A DNA stretch of 64,000 nucleotides from a bacterium HR10 (GTDB taxonomy: Bacteria > Acidobacteriota > Blastocatellia > HR10), in contig BEHM01000001.1 in the NCBI GenBank assembly GCA_002923315.1, forward strand, positions 155,438-219,437. Reading direction: 5' to 3'. A program made the position numbers and the translations under genes. Of this stretch, positions 27,566 through 38,745 are shown in pieces. Below the pieces are notes generated by a model. The model was given only the letters and a program-made list of their open reading frames with translations. It was not told where the DNA came from and ran no database searches. Within the stretch, counting starts at the first letter, position 1, and each line of letters begins with the position of its first letter.

Positions 27566-28839
27566 TCCAAACGGTACGGGGGACTTTCGACATCTTGCCC
27601 GATGAGCTGCCGCGCTGGCGGTTGGTGGAGGAGACGGCGCGCGCTGTCTTCCGGTGCTATGGGTATCGTGAGATTCGGACCCCGATCTTCGAGCGCACGG
27701 AGCTGTTCGCCCGGAGTGTGGGTGAGGAGACGGACATCGTCGCCAAGGAGATGTACACCTTCACGGATCGCAGCGGCGAGCGTTTGAGCCTACGCCCGGA
27801 GAGCACGGCCTCGGTCGTCCGTGCCTACATTCAGCACAAGATGTGGACGTGGGGGAGCGTGGTGAAGCTCTTCTATATGGGGCCGCACTTTCGATATGAG
27901 CGGCCGCAGAAGGGGCGCTTCCGGCAGTTTCATCAGATCGGCGCGGAGGCCATCGGACACACGGATGATCCGGCCATTGATGCCGAGCTGATCGAGATGG
28001 TCGAGGAGTATCTGGAGCGCCTGGGGGTTCGAGAGCGCGCGCTCTTCTTGAATTCCGTCGGGTGCGCGCAGTGTCGTCCGGCATATGTGCGACGCTTGAA
28101 GGAGGCGCTGGCCGGTGCGATCCCGCGCATGTGCGAGAACTGCCGGCGGCGGTATGAGGTGAACCCGCTGCGGATTCTGGATTGCAAGGTGGAGGACGAT
28201 CAACCGTTCATCGAGCGGGCGCCGGCGTTGGTGGATCACCTGTGCTCAGCGTGTGCAGCGCATTTCGAGGCCTTGCGGCGGCATCTGGACGCTCGGGGGA
28301 TCGCCTATCGGATCGCGCCGCGACTCGTGCGCGGGCTCGATTACTACACGCGGACGGCGTTCGAGATCACCGGCGCGCGGCTGGGGGCGCAGAATGCCAT
28401 CGCTGGCGGCGGACGCTACGATGGGCTCTCGGAACTGCTCGGCGGACCGCCGGCCAAGGGGATCGGATTCGCGCTGGGCGTGGAGCGGCTCCTGCTGGCT
28501 CTGCCCGAGGAGGCGGCAGTGGCCGATGAGGCGCCGGATCTTTACATCGCTTATCTGGGGGAGGCGGCGCGTCAACACGCCTTTCGCTTGGCCCGGCGGC
28601 TGCGCCGCGAGGGTCTCATCGTGCTCTACGATTTTGAAGAGCGGAGACTGCGGCGACTCATGGCGCAGGCCGATCGCGTGCGGGCGCGGTACGCAGTGCT
28701 GATCGGCGAGGACGAGCTGGCGGCCGGGCGCTATACGCTTCGCGATATGCGGACCGGCGCGCAGGAAGCGCTCTCGGAGGACGCGCTCGTGCAGAAGCTC
28801 GTGGCCTCGCGCTCACCATCTGCGAGCGCGTCCCGTTGA
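27562..28839 (+). CDS. hisS: histidine--tRNA ligase
   Basis: Class II aminoacyl-tRNA synthetase for histidine. Key motifs are RGTFDILPDE at the N-terminus, motif 2 (FRYERPQKGRFRQFHQIGAE), the HisA segment LVRGLDYYTRTAFEI and motif 3 (GGGRYDGLSELLGG, then GIGFALGVERLLLAL). The last 100 residues form the anticodon-binding domain. 425 residues is typical. It overlaps the upstream carbonic anhydrase gene by four bases and aspS may start within its stop codon, so the three are coupled. Confidence 0.97.
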   Translation: MIQTVRGTFDILPDELPRWRLVEETARAVFRCYGYREIRTPIFERTELFARSVGEETDIVAKEMYTFTDRSGERLSLRPESTASVVRAYIQHKMWTWGSVVKLFYMGPHFRYERPQKGRFRQFHQIGAEAIGHTDDPAIDAELIEMVEEYLERLGVRERALFLNSVGCAQCRPAYVRRLKEALAGAIPRMCENCRRRYEVNPLRILDCKVEDDQPFIERAPALVDHLCSACAAHFEALRRHLDARGIAYRIAPRLVRGLDYYTRTAFEITGARLGAQNAIAGGGRYDGLSELLGGPPAKGIGFALGVERLLLALPEEAAVADEAPDLYIAYLGEAARQHAFRLARRLRREGLIVLYDFEERRLRRLMAQADRVRARYAVLIGEDELAAGRYTLRDMRTGAQEALSEDALVQKLVASRSPSASASR

Positions 28840-28874
28840 CCGCGGGAACGTCAAACGAGGGGGATGAGCCTCTG

Positions 28875-30698
28875 ATGGATGTCGCGCGATCGGATGAGCG
28901 AGGGATGATGGCGAGCGCGTGTGGCGAGGAGCTTGTGCGCACGCACACCTGTGGCGAATTGCGTCCGGAGCATGCCGGCGCGCGCGTCACCCTCATGGGA
29001 TGGGTGCATCGGCGGCGCGATCTCGGCCCGCTGACGTTTCTGGATCTGCGCGATCGCTACGGGATCACGCAGATCGTCTGCGATGAGCAGCGGGCTCCGG
29101 AGGCGCACGCCGTGGCCAAGCAGGTGCGCAACGAGTACGTCATCGCCGTCACCGGGACGGTCGTGCGCCGAGTGCCGGAGACGGTCAACCCGAAGATCGC
29201 GACCGGGGAGATCGAAGTCGTCGCCGAGCGGGTGATCGTCCTCAACCCGGCGAAGACGCCGCCCTTCCCCATCGAGGACGAGCGGGGGAGTCCGCCCTCC
29301 GAAGAGGTGCGCCTGAAGTATCGTTATCTCGACCTGCGCCGACCGCGCTTGCAGCGGAATCTCATCCTGCGCCACCGCGCGGCGCTCGCGGTGCGCCAGT
29401 ACTTCGATCGGCATGGATTTCTGGAGATCGAGACGCCGATGCTCATCAAGTCCACGCCCGAGGGGGCGCGCGACTTCATCGTCCCGAGCCGATTGCATCC
29501 GGGGAAATTTTACGCCCTGCCGCAGTCGCCGCAGCTCTTCAAACAGCTCCTGATGGTGGCGGGATTCGATCGGTATTTCCAGATCGTGCGCTGCTTTCGC
29601 GACGAGGATTTGCGCGCGGATCGCCAGCCGGAGTTCACGCAGATTGATGTGGAGATGTCGTTCGCCACACCCGAGATGATCTTCGCGCTCATTGAGCCGC
29701 TCATCGAGGAGTTGTGCCTCCTGGTGGGGCGAGAGGTCGTCCGACCGTTTCCCCGCCTCCCCTTCGCGGAGGCGATCGAGCGCTATGGGACGGATAAGCC
29801 GGATCTCCGCTTCGGGATGGAGTTGGTGGATGTGAGCCCGTGGCTTCAGGACGTCGAGTTCGTGCCCTATCGGCGGGCGCTCGACGGTGGGGGGGTGATC
29901 AAGGGGATCGCCGTGCGAGGCGGAGCGAAATATTCGCGAAAGCGGTTGGATGAGTTGGCGGCCGTCGCGCGACGCACGGGACTCTCCGGCCTGACATGGG
30001 TGAAGCTGGGCGATGGGGAGGTGGCCTCCGCGCCTGCGCTCGGACCGGCGCGCTTGGAAGCGCTCGCGCGCGCTGTCGGCGCCGAGCGCGGCGATCTGGT
30101 GCTCATCGCCGCTGGTCCCCGCACCGTGGTGAACCAGGCGCTCGGGCTGCTGCGCGTGGAGATCGCGCGACGCGAGGGCTTGGCCGATGGCGGGCAGTTC
30201 CGATTCGTCTGGATCACTGATTTCCCCATGTTCGAATGGGAGGCATCGGAGCAGCGGTGGAGCGCTGTGCACCATCCCTTCACCTCTCCGCGCGATGAGG
30301 ATGTGGATCGGCTGGAGACGGACCCGGCGTCGGTGCGCGCCAAGGCGTATGATCTCGTGCTGAACGGCGTGGAGATCGGCGGGGGATCCATTCGGATCCA
30401 TCGGCGAGATGTGCAGCAGCGCGTCTTCCGCGTGATCGGACTCGGGGAGGAAGAGGCGCGGCAGAAGTTCGGCTTCTTGCTGGACGCCTTCGAATATGGA
30501 GCGCCTCCGCATGGGGGGATCGCCCTCGGCTTCGATCGCTTGATCATGCTGCTGGCGGGGGAGACGTCCATTCGTGAGGTGATCGCCTTCCCGAAGACGG
30601 CCAGCGCCACCGATCTCATGCTCGATTCTCCGAGTGAGGTCTCGCCCGCGCAATTGGAGGAATTGGGCTTGGCCATCATCTCGAGGCGCGGCGAGTGA
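28875..30698 (+). CDS. aspS: aspartate--tRNA ligase
   Basis: Class II synthetase, bacterial type of about 600 residues with an N-terminal OB fold (RTHTCGELRPEHAGARVTLMGWVHRRRD), motif 2 (FRDEDLRADRQPEFTQIDVEMSF), a GAD insertion domain (~300-410) and motif 3 (GIALGFDRLIMLLAGE). It may also charge tRNA-Asn if AsnS is absent; the sequence alone cannot say. The start is uncertain: TTG 28836 (in the hisS stop), ATG 28875, or ATG 28905/28908, the last closest to the family start. Confidence 0.96.
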   Translation: MDVARSDERGMMASACGEELVRTHTCGELRPEHAGARVTLMGWVHRRRDLGPLTFLDLRDRYGITQIVCDEQRAPEAHAVAKQVRNEYVIAVTGTVVRRVPETVNPKIATGEIEVVAERVIVLNPAKTPPFPIEDERGSPPSEEVRLKYRYLDLRRPRLQRNLILRHRAALAVRQYFDRHGFLEIETPMLIKSTPEGARDFIVPSRLHPGKFYALPQSPQLFKQLLMVAGFDRYFQIVRCFRDEDLRADRQPEFTQIDVEMSFATPEMIFALIEPLIEELCLLVGREVVRPFPRLPFAEAIERYGTDKPDLRFGMELVDVSPWLQDVEFVPYRRALDGGGVIKGIAVRGGAKYSRKRLDELAAVARRTGLSGLTWVKLGDGEVASAPALGPARLEALARAVGAERGDLVLIAAGPRTVVNQALGLLRVEIARREGLADGGQFRFVWITDFPMFEWEASEQRWSAVHHPFTSPRDEDVDRLETDPASVRAKAYDLVLNGVEIGGGSIRIHRRDVQQRVFRVIGLGEEEARQKFGFLLDAFEYGAPPHGGIALGFDRLIMLLAGETSIREVIAFPKTASATDLMLDSPSEVSPAQLEELGLAIISRRGE

Positions 30699-30737
30699 GG
30701 ACGCCGCGCGCTGCCACGCATTCACCGAGGCGAGGCG

Positions 30738-32573
30738 ATGGGGAAGATCCGCATTCTCCCGGACCTTCTGGCGAGCAAGATCGCCGCGGGCGAAGTGGTC
30801 GAACGCCCGGCGTCGGTCGTCAAGGAGCTGGTCGAGAACGCGCTGGATGCCGGGAGCCGACGGATCCAGATCGAGGTGGAGCTCGGGGGGAAAAAGCTCG
30901 TGCGCGTCACCGATGACGGCGAGGGGATGACGCGCGATGATGCCCTTCTGGCCTTCGAGCGGCATGCCACGAGCAAGATCGCCGCGCTCGAAGACCTGGA
31001 GCGGATCGCGACGCTCGGATTTCGCGGGGAGGCGCTTCCCTCGATCGCGGCGGTCGCGCGCGTCCTCGTGCGGACGAAGACGGCGGCCGAGCTGGTCGGG
31101 ACGGAGGTCGAGATCGAGGGGGGGAAGATCAAGGAGGTGCGCGACTGCGCCTGGGCCGGAGGGACGGAGGTGTGCGTGCGCGATCTCTTCTTCAATGTCC
31201 CGGCTCGGCGCAAGTTCCTCAAAAGCGAGGCCACCGAATTATTCCACATCACGAATCTCGTGACGCATTACGCACTCTGCTATCCGCAGGTGGCCTTCCG
31301 CCTGCAGCATGGAGGGCGGACGCTCGTGGACGTGACTCCGGTCGAGGCGGTGCGCGACCGCGCGTATCAGATCTTCGGCGCGGATTTCCTCGCCCACGTG
31401 GTCGAGCTGGAACATGCGCAGGAGGGGATTCGCGTTCACGGATTCGCCTCCAAGCCGAATTGGGGGCGAACCACGCGCGAAGCCCAGTATTTCTTCGTGA
31501 ACGGTCGCTATGTGCGCGATCGCGTGTTGGCGCAGGCGCTCGGCGAGAGCTATCGCACGCTCCTGCCCTCGGGCACGCATCCGGCGGCGATCCTCTTCGT
31601 CGAGCTGCCGCCGTCGGAGGTAGATGTGAATGTGCATCCGGCGAAGATCGAGGTGCGATTTCGACGCCCCCTGCAGGTTCAGGCGGCGATCATCGAGGCC
31701 GTGCGACGAGCGCTCGAGCGCGCGCGGCCCGTCGTGGAGATCGGGCGCGCCGTCCCCTTCGCGCGGGAGCGCGCTTCCGCAGTGAGTTCCGAGCGCGCGC
31801 TCCATCGCGAGGCCTTTCGCCTGCAAGCGCCGCTCACTCCACCGACACCGCGCCAATCGCCGCTTGCGCTCACCTTCTCGCCGAAATCTGCACCCGAGGC
31901 CGCGCGACCTCAGCTTGAGGCGTCGCCGGATCGCCCGCCGATCAGCCCGCAGTGCCTGGCGCGTCCTTCGCTGGAAGCGACGGTCGAGGGGGAGGAGGCC
32001 GAACGAATTCGCGTCATCGGTCAATTTCGCCGGAGCTTCATCCTGGCGGCGACGGAGCGGGAGCTGCTCCTCATTGATCAACATGCCGCGCATGAGCGCA
32101 TCCTCTTCGAGCGCTTTCGGGAGCATCTGGCGCGCGAGGCATTGCCCAGGCAGCCCCTTCTGGTGCCGGAGGTCATCGAGCTGACACCGGCTCAACACGC
32201 CATCTTCGAGAGCGTGCGCGAGGAGCTGGGGCGGCTGGGGATCGAAGTCGGGGAGTTCTCCGGGCGTGCGCTTGTGGTCACGGCGCTGCCGGCCGACGTG
32301 CCCGTCTCCGAAGCACGCCCTCTCATCCTGGAGCTTTTGGAGATCGCCGAGCAGGAGCGGCGCACGGCATCGCCAGAACGCCTTCGCGATCGCTTGGCGG
32401 CCAGCCTCGCGTGCCGCGCCGCCGTGAAGATCAATACCCCATTGGCCGAACCGATGATGCAGTGGCTCGTCGAGGAGTTATGTCGCGCCTCCTTCCCGGC
32501 GAGCTGCCCACACGGACGCCCCGTGGTGGTGCGGTTCACGCTCCGAGAGATCGAGCGGCTTTTCCATCGGTGA
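30738..32573 (+). CDS. mutL: DNA mismatch repair protein MutL
   Basis: 611 residues. The N-terminal GHKL ATPase carries ENALDAGS, DDGEGM, RHATSKI and the GFRGEALPSIAAV loop. A proline-rich linker follows (~350-420). The C-terminal dimerisation domain contains DQHA-x2-E-x4-E (at ~447, DQHAAHERILFE) and ends with CPHGRP, both features of MutL proteins with nicking endonuclease activity. So repair here probably does not rely on MutH. It is 39 bp downstream of aspS and convergent with groEL. Confidence 0.96.
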   Translation: MGKIRILPDLLASKIAAGEVVERPASVVKELVENALDAGSRRIQIEVELGGKKLVRVTDDGEGMTRDDALLAFERHATSKIAALEDLERIATLGFRGEALPSIAAVARVLVRTKTAAELVGTEVEIEGGKIKEVRDCAWAGGTEVCVRDLFFNVPARRKFLKSEATELFHITNLVTHYALCYPQVAFRLQHGGRTLVDVTPVEAVRDRAYQIFGADFLAHVVELEHAQEGIRVHGFASKPNWGRTTREAQYFFVNGRYVRDRVLAQALGESYRTLLPSGTHPAAILFVELPPSEVDVNVHPAKIEVRFRRPLQVQAAIIEAVRRALERARPVVEIGRAVPFARERASAVSSERALHREAFRLQAPLTPPTPRQSPLALTFSPKSAPEAARPQLEASPDRPPISPQCLARPSLEATVEGEEAERIRVIGQFRRSFILAATERELLLIDQHAAHERILFERFREHLAREALPRQPLLVPEVIELTPAQHAIFESVREELGRLGIEVGEFSGRALVVTALPADVPVSEARPLILELLEIAEQERRTASPERLRDRLAASLACRAAVKINTPLAEPMMQWLVEELCRASFPASCPHGRPVVVRFTLREIERLFHR

Positions 32574-32623
32574 AGGGAGAACGCGCTTTGCAGGGCGAGC
32601 CGCTCGCAGGGACGACGCGCGCT

Positions 32624-34325
<1,702 letters not shown>

Positions 34326-34468
34326 TCGAGCGCCGGGTGGTGAGGAAGGGCTCAACGGATGCCCCTTCGGAGGGACGCGTTCCACATCGGTGGGCTGCGT
34401 TGGCCGTGAATCGCTCTCGGGGGGCGAGCGGCTCTCCCACGATCGCGGGCGTATTCTCGACCCCCTGC

Positions 34469-34498
34469 TGGACAAGGAGGCGAAGGACACGCTATCAT
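34469..34498 (+). promoter_or_regulatory. probable promoter for tRNA-Lys
   Basis: TGGACA (34469-34474), an 18-bp spacer and TATCAT (34493-34498), 25 bp before the tRNA. Each hexamer has one mismatch to consensus. Confidence 0.6.
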
Positions 34499-34523
34499 CT
34501 CACATGCGTGAGCATCATGGTGT

Positions 34524-34599
34524 GGGCCGTTAGCTCAGTCGGTAGAGCATCGGGCTTTTAACCCGAGGGTCGCAGGTTCGATTCCTGCACGGCTCACCA
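34524..34599 (+). tRNA. tRNA-Lys (anticodon TTT)
   Basis: A 76-nt cloverleaf. The acceptor stem pairs GGGCCGT with ACGGCTC, and the encoded CCA end is included. The D arm is GCTCAGTCGGTAGAGC, the anticodon arm CGGGC-TTTTAAC-CCG with anticodon TTT, and the T arm is GCAGG-TTCGATT-CCTGC. All stems close without mismatches except one G-T in the acceptor. Confidence 0.97.
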
Positions 34600-34608
34600 T
34601 CTGTTTTT

Positions 34609-36270
34609 ATGGCCGATGCAGCGAGATCGAGTGTGGGAAGAGCGCAGCGGGCTCTGCGGTTGAGTCTGGGCATAACCGCTGCGCTCCTTTTATTCGGCGC
34701 GCGCGCTTCGGCGCGCGGAGCGTCCTGGCTGGTGCTGCCCTTCGAGAATAAGACGCGGCAGGCCGATTACCATTGGGTGGGGGAGGCGTGCGCCCTGCTG
34801 CTCTCGGAGCTCTTAGCGCGGGCGGGGGAGTCGGTCGTTTCCCCGGATGATCGGCGGGCGCTCTACGAGCAGCTTCAGTTGCCCAGGGGATTGGTGGTGA
34901 CGCGGGCTTCAGCGCTTGTCGTCGCCGAGCGCTTGGGGGCAGAACGCCTGCTGGTGGGGACGTATCAGGTGACCGGTCCGAGGGGACAAGAGCGCGTCGC
35001 CCTCGCGGCTCGGGTGATTCACGTGGCGGAGGCGCGGATGTTGACGAACGAACTGACGCTGGGCGCCCCGCTGCGAGACCTGCCCGCATTGCTGGCGACG
35101 CTGGTCGGGGAGGTGCTCGGAGATCGGCTCTCTCCATCAGCGCGTCAGGCAGTGGCGCAAACGGCGACGGCTCTGCCCACAAACGCGTTGGAGGATTACA
35201 CGAAAGCGTGGATGGCGGCTGATCCGCAGGTGGCGATTCCATTGCTGCGGCGCGCTGAACGCGCGGCGGGGTTGAGGGCGGCCGAATATGCCCCCCTGCT
35301 TCTGGAGCTGGGGCGCGCCTATGTCCGACAGGGGCAGTGCGCCGATGCGCTTCTGTATTTGCATCGGCTCAGGCCGGACGCGTCCGTGTACCAGGAAGCG
35401 CAGTTTTATCTGGGGGTGTGCGCCCTCCGGCAAGGCGACTGGGCGCGCGCCGTGGACATCTATCGGGCGCTCGCGCGCGTGTGGCCAGTGGCGGAGGTCT
35501 ACAACAACCTGGCTGTCGCCGAACTGCGGTTGGGGCAAATGGGAGCGGCCGCTGCGGATTTCTCGCAGGCGCTTGAGCGTTCTGGTTCCGACCCCGACAT
35601 CCGTTTCAATTACGGCTACGCGTTGTGGAAGCTCGGGGAGTTTGAGAGCGCCGCGGGACAGTTTCGGCAGGTCGTGCGGCAGCGGATGGCCGATGCCGAG
35701 GCGCATTATCTCCTCGGGAAGAGCCTGCAGCGGTTGGGGCGGGCTGAGGAAGCACAAGGGGCACTGACGATCGCTCGGCGGTCTCTGGCCGCGTTCGCCG
35801 AGTGGGAGGGCATGGCCGACCCGCCCATTGCTCCTCGGCTCAAGCTGCAGATCGCGCGTCCTCAAGCGCGGGGCGCGCTCGGTCCGGCCTCGCGCGCTCT
35901 GGCGATGTCGCCCGCCGAAGCCGTGCGTCAGGCGGAGGCGCTGCTGGAAGCCGGTCGGGAGGAGGAGGCTCTGGGACTCGTGGAGAGCGTACTGCGAACA
36001 GCTCCAGATCAGGCCGACGCGCATCTGCTGAAGGCGCGCTTCTATTTTCAGCGCGGGAACTGGCGCGAAGCGGCCGATGCGGCGCAGGCGGCGGCCTTTT
36101 GGAATCCGCGATTGATCGCGGCCCATCTGTTACTGGCCCGTATTTACCTGGCCGTCGGCGAACGCGAGCGCGCGCGCGTGAGCGTAGAACGGGCATTGGC
36201 CCTTGATCCGAACGATGCGGAGGCGCGCGAGCTGGCGCAAGAGCTGGCGACATCCTCGCGCAAGCCGTGA
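34609..36270 (+). CDS. TPR-repeat protein with N-terminal CsgG/TolB-like domain
   Basis: 553 residues. A signal peptide or anchor (LRLSLGITAALLLFGARASA) precedes a domain, ~40-190, that begins WLVLPFENKTRQADYHWVGEACALLLSELL, a pattern found in FlgO/CsgG/TolB-N-like periplasmic domains. From ~215 to the end are TPR-like helix pairs, for example AQFYLGVCALRQGDWARAV and VYNNLAVAELRLGQMGAAA. TPR proteins scaffold complexes; no partner is evident. It starts only 9 bp after the tRNA with no clear ribosome site, so a downstream GTG (34633) is possible. Confidence 0.8.
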   Translation: MADAARSSVGRAQRALRLSLGITAALLLFGARASARGASWLVLPFENKTRQADYHWVGEACALLLSELLARAGESVVSPDDRRALYEQLQLPRGLVVTRASALVVAERLGAERLLVGTYQVTGPRGQERVALAARVIHVAEARMLTNELTLGAPLRDLPALLATLVGEVLGDRLSPSARQAVAQTATALPTNALEDYTKAWMAADPQVAIPLLRRAERAAGLRAAEYAPLLLELGRAYVRQGQCADALLYLHRLRPDASVYQEAQFYLGVCALRQGDWARAVDIYRALARVWPVAEVYNNLAVAELRLGQMGAAAADFSQALERSGSDPDIRFNYGYALWKLGEFESAAGQFRQVVRQRMADAEAHYLLGKSLQRLGRAEEAQGALTIARRSLAAFAEWEGMADPPIAPRLKLQIARPQARGALGPASRALAMSPAEAVRQAEALLEAGREEEALGLVESVLRTAPDQADAHLLKARFYFQRGNWREAADAAQAAAFWNPRLIAAHLLLARIYLAVGERERARVSVERALALDPNDAEARELAQELATSSRKP

Positions 36271-36327
36271 TTCGCCCGCACGATGATTCCGTTGAGATCC
36301 CCCTTCTGAGCTGAGGAAGGTGATGCC

Positions 36328-37932
36328 GTGGGGAGGAACAGAGACGCGATGGCGGAGGGACGAACGGCGGTCGCCGAGTTGCGACGGGATGTGACCGTCT
36401 GGGGATCGTACATGTGGGGCTTCGCTGACGTTGGGGCCGACACATTCGTCGCACTCGGCTTGGTCTTCGCGTTCTCGGAGGGGGCTGCGCCGTTGGCCTT
36501 CCTGCTGGCTGGGACGGTCTACATCTTGGTGGGGTTGGCGTACACGGAATTGGCTTCGGCGTATCCGGTCGCTGGAGGGGGACAGTATTTCGCCCTGCGC
36601 GGCCTGGGTGACTTCTGGAGCCTGATCGCCGGCAGCGCGCTCGTGCTCGATTACACGCTCTGCACGGCGCTCTTCGCCTATTTCGCCATGACCTATTTCT
36701 CGCACTTCGTCCCGGAATTGGCCGAAGCCACGATCGCCCTCGGACCGTTCGCGCACGTGCGGATCGGCCTGGCCCTGGCCACGCTTCTGCTCATCGCCTT
36801 TCTGGCGTGGTTGAATGTGCGGGGGATGCGGCAGGCCAGTCTGCTCAACGAGCTGATCGGCGTCCTGATCATTCTGGTGGAGACGCTCATCATCGCCATG
36901 GGACTGATCTTCGCCTGGCGGCCGGAGCTGCTCGCGGCGCAGTGGAGCGAGACGTTCGCGAATTTCCATCCGCGTCAGTTCCTCTACGGCGCGTCGTTGG
37001 CGATCATCTCCTTTGTGGGCTTGGAGTCCATCTCGCAAGCGGCGCAGGAGACGCGGCGTCCGGCCACGATCGTCCCGCGGACTTCGATCGCATTGGTCTT
37101 CACGGTCTTCCTCTTCGCCGTCTCGCTCTCAGTGCTGACGCTCGGCACAGTGCGCTGGGAGGTCTTTCTGGATGAGCGCAATGTGGGGCGCTCGGTCGCT
37201 CTTGTGGCGGGACATCTGCCCTGGATCGGGCGCGTGGCCGAGGATGTGACGGCGGCGCTGGCCGTACTCGTCCTCATGCTCTCGTCCAATTCCGGGGTGA
37301 TGAGCGTCTCCCGCGTGGCGTTCTCGATGAGCCGGTATGAGGCGATCTCCTCGTGGTTCGAGCACGTCCATCCGCGCTATCGCACGCCGGCGCGCACGAT
37401 CATCGTCTTCTCATCCATCGCGGCGCTGCAGGTCGTCCTGGCCTCCCTGACCGAGAGCGCTATAGACACGCTGGCCAATATGTACGCTTTCGGCGCCACA
37501 CTCGGATATACCCTCGTCCTGATCTCGCTCATTCGATTGCGGTTCACCGATCCGTACACGCCTCGTCCCTATCGGGTGCCGTTCAATATTCCGATGCGGC
37601 GACCGGGGGCGACGATCTACGTCCCCGTGTTGGGAATCATCGGGCTTGTGGGGATCACGACGGTCCTCGTGATCGTGCTCTTCACGCATGAGATCGCGGC
37701 TGTGGCGGGGCCATCCTGGGTGCTCCTCTGTTTCGGCTACTACGCCTGGTATCGCCGGCGGCGAGGGCTGCCGATCTTCCGAAGCGTGCCGCGAGATTGG
37801 GAGCGAGAGCAGATGGAGGTGCTCGAAGCGGCCGAGGAATACGACCTTCTGGAACAATATCGGATCGCCCTGGCCGAACGCGACCGATGGAGGAAACGGC
37901 TCGCCTATGAGGCCGAGCTCCCTCAGGAATGA
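36328..37932 (+). CDS. APC-superfamily permease
   Basis: A 534-residue, 12-helix cation-coupled transporter. Helix 1 reads MWGFADVGADTFVALGLVFAF and the AYPVAGGGQYFALRGLGDFWSLIAGSAL region is typical of APC proteins; GLESISQAAQETRRPATIVPR is a further family signature. A soluble tail of about 75 residues, rich in Glu, Arg and Tyr, follows the last helix. It is followed by a small membrane protein, a Usp protein and a TrkA-like protein in one run, so it may be gated by nucleotide-binding partners. Substrate (amino acid or K+) is undetermined. Confidence 0.87.
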   Translation: MGRNRDAMAEGRTAVAELRRDVTVWGSYMWGFADVGADTFVALGLVFAFSEGAAPLAFLLAGTVYILVGLAYTELASAYPVAGGGQYFALRGLGDFWSLIAGSALVLDYTLCTALFAYFAMTYFSHFVPELAEATIALGPFAHVRIGLALATLLLIAFLAWLNVRGMRQASLLNELIGVLIILVETLIIAMGLIFAWRPELLAAQWSETFANFHPRQFLYGASLAIISFVGLESISQAAQETRRPATIVPRTSIALVFTVFLFAVSLSVLTLGTVRWEVFLDERNVGRSVALVAGHLPWIGRVAEDVTAALAVLVLMLSSNSGVMSVSRVAFSMSRYEAISSWFEHVHPRYRTPARTIIVFSSIAALQVVLASLTESAIDTLANMYAFGATLGYTLVLISLIRLRFTDPYTPRPYRVPFNIPMRRPGATIYVPVLGIIGLVGITTVLVIVLFTHEIAAVAGPSWVLLCFGYYAWYRRRRGLPIFRSVPRDWEREQMEVLEAAEEYDLLEQYRIALAERDRWRKRLAYEAELPQE

Positions 37933-38155
37933 ACCGCCTGGCATCTCGCGCCGAGACGCGGTGCTGATCGTTTATGGGTTCCTCTTTGTGCTCCTCGGTC
38001 TGATCATTCTCTATCGGGTGGTCCGCCTGGGAGGGAGTTCGGTGGGGCTCGGCCTAGGCGGGGGCTTCGTGCTGCTGGGCGTCTACCGATTGCGCTTCGT
38101 CCTCGGATATTATTTCGCTCGGAAGAGGGAGGGGCGTTCGGATGTCAGGGGGTGA
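37907..38155 (+). CDS. small two-helix membrane protein
   Basis: An 82-residue frame starting within the end of the permease gene (26-bp overlap) and overlapping the Usp gene by 14 bp. It begins MRPSSLRNEPPGISRRD, then two hydrophobic helices (LIVYGFLFVLLGLIILYRVV and VGLGLGGGFVLLGVYRL) and a basic tail. GGAGG lies about 13 bases upstream. No family recognised. Its position inside a tightly packed transport operon suggests a small accessory subunit of the permease. Confidence 0.65.
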   Translation: MRPSSLRNEPPGISRRDAVLIVYGFLFVLLGLIILYRVVRLGGSSVGLGLGGGFVLLGVYRLRFVLGYYFARKREGRSDVRG

Positions 38156-38711
38156 CGTTCACGTCTCCTTGCTGGGCGTGATCCTGGCCGTGATCTTCGC
38201 GGCCTCCTTGGGGGGGATGCTCTGGTGGATGCTGCATCCACCGAGGCCGATCGGACCGGCGGTCGCGCGCGCTTATCGCGGGGTGAGCGCCCTCAAGCGC
38301 ATCCTCGTCCCCGTGAAGGGGACAGGATATAGCGATCGGGCCGTGGAGCTGGCGTGTCGCCTCGGGCAGGAGCAGCAGGCCGAAGTGATCCTGGCCTATG
38401 TGATCGAGGTCCCGCTGTCGCTCCCCTTGAATACCCCTCTCGATCAAGAGGAGCGACGGGCGCGCGAGGCGCTGGAGCGCGCTGTCGAGTTGGTGCGGTT
38501 GCACAACCTCACGCCGATTCCGGTCGTCCGACGCGATCGCGAGGTCGGTCGAGGGATCGTGAGCGTCGTCACGGATTACGACGCGGACCTGGTCGTGATC
38601 GGACTCAACCCTCGGCGCGTCGCGGCCGGGGATTCCATCGGCCGCGGGATCGAGACGATCCTGCGCCGAGCAGGCGTCGAAGTGATCATCGACATGGTGC
38701 CCGAAGGGTGA
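38142..38711 (+). CDS. membrane-anchored universal stress protein (UspA domain)
   Basis: 189 residues: an N-terminal membrane helix (LLGVILAVIFAASLGGMLWWML, ~10-31) followed by a UspA domain, LKRILVPVKGTGYSDRAVELACRLGQ through DADLVVIGLNPRR. The ATP-type tail motif G-x2-G-x9-G(S/T) is degenerate (GDSIGRGIETILRRAG), so nucleotide binding is uncertain. A Usp domain tethered to the membrane next to a permease recalls transporters with a fused Usp regulatory tail. Overlaps its upstream neighbour. Confidence 0.85.
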   Translation: MSGGDVHVSLLGVILAVIFAASLGGMLWWMLHPPRPIGPAVARAYRGVSALKRILVPVKGTGYSDRAVELACRLGQEQQAEVILAYVIEVPLSLPLNTPLDQEERRAREALERAVELVRLHNLTPIPVVRRDREVGRGIVSVVTDYDADLVVIGLNPRRVAAGDSIGRGIETILRRAGVEVIIDMVPEG

Positions 38712-38745
38712 GCTGAGTGGGCATCTCGAATGGGGAGGAGAGGCG

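Noticed and set aside
28851..30965. 704-residue open frame on the minus strand opposite aspS
   Set aside because: It is antisense to a certain synthetase gene and rich in Arg, His and Glu with no domain pattern; long antisense frames are expected in G+C-rich DNA.
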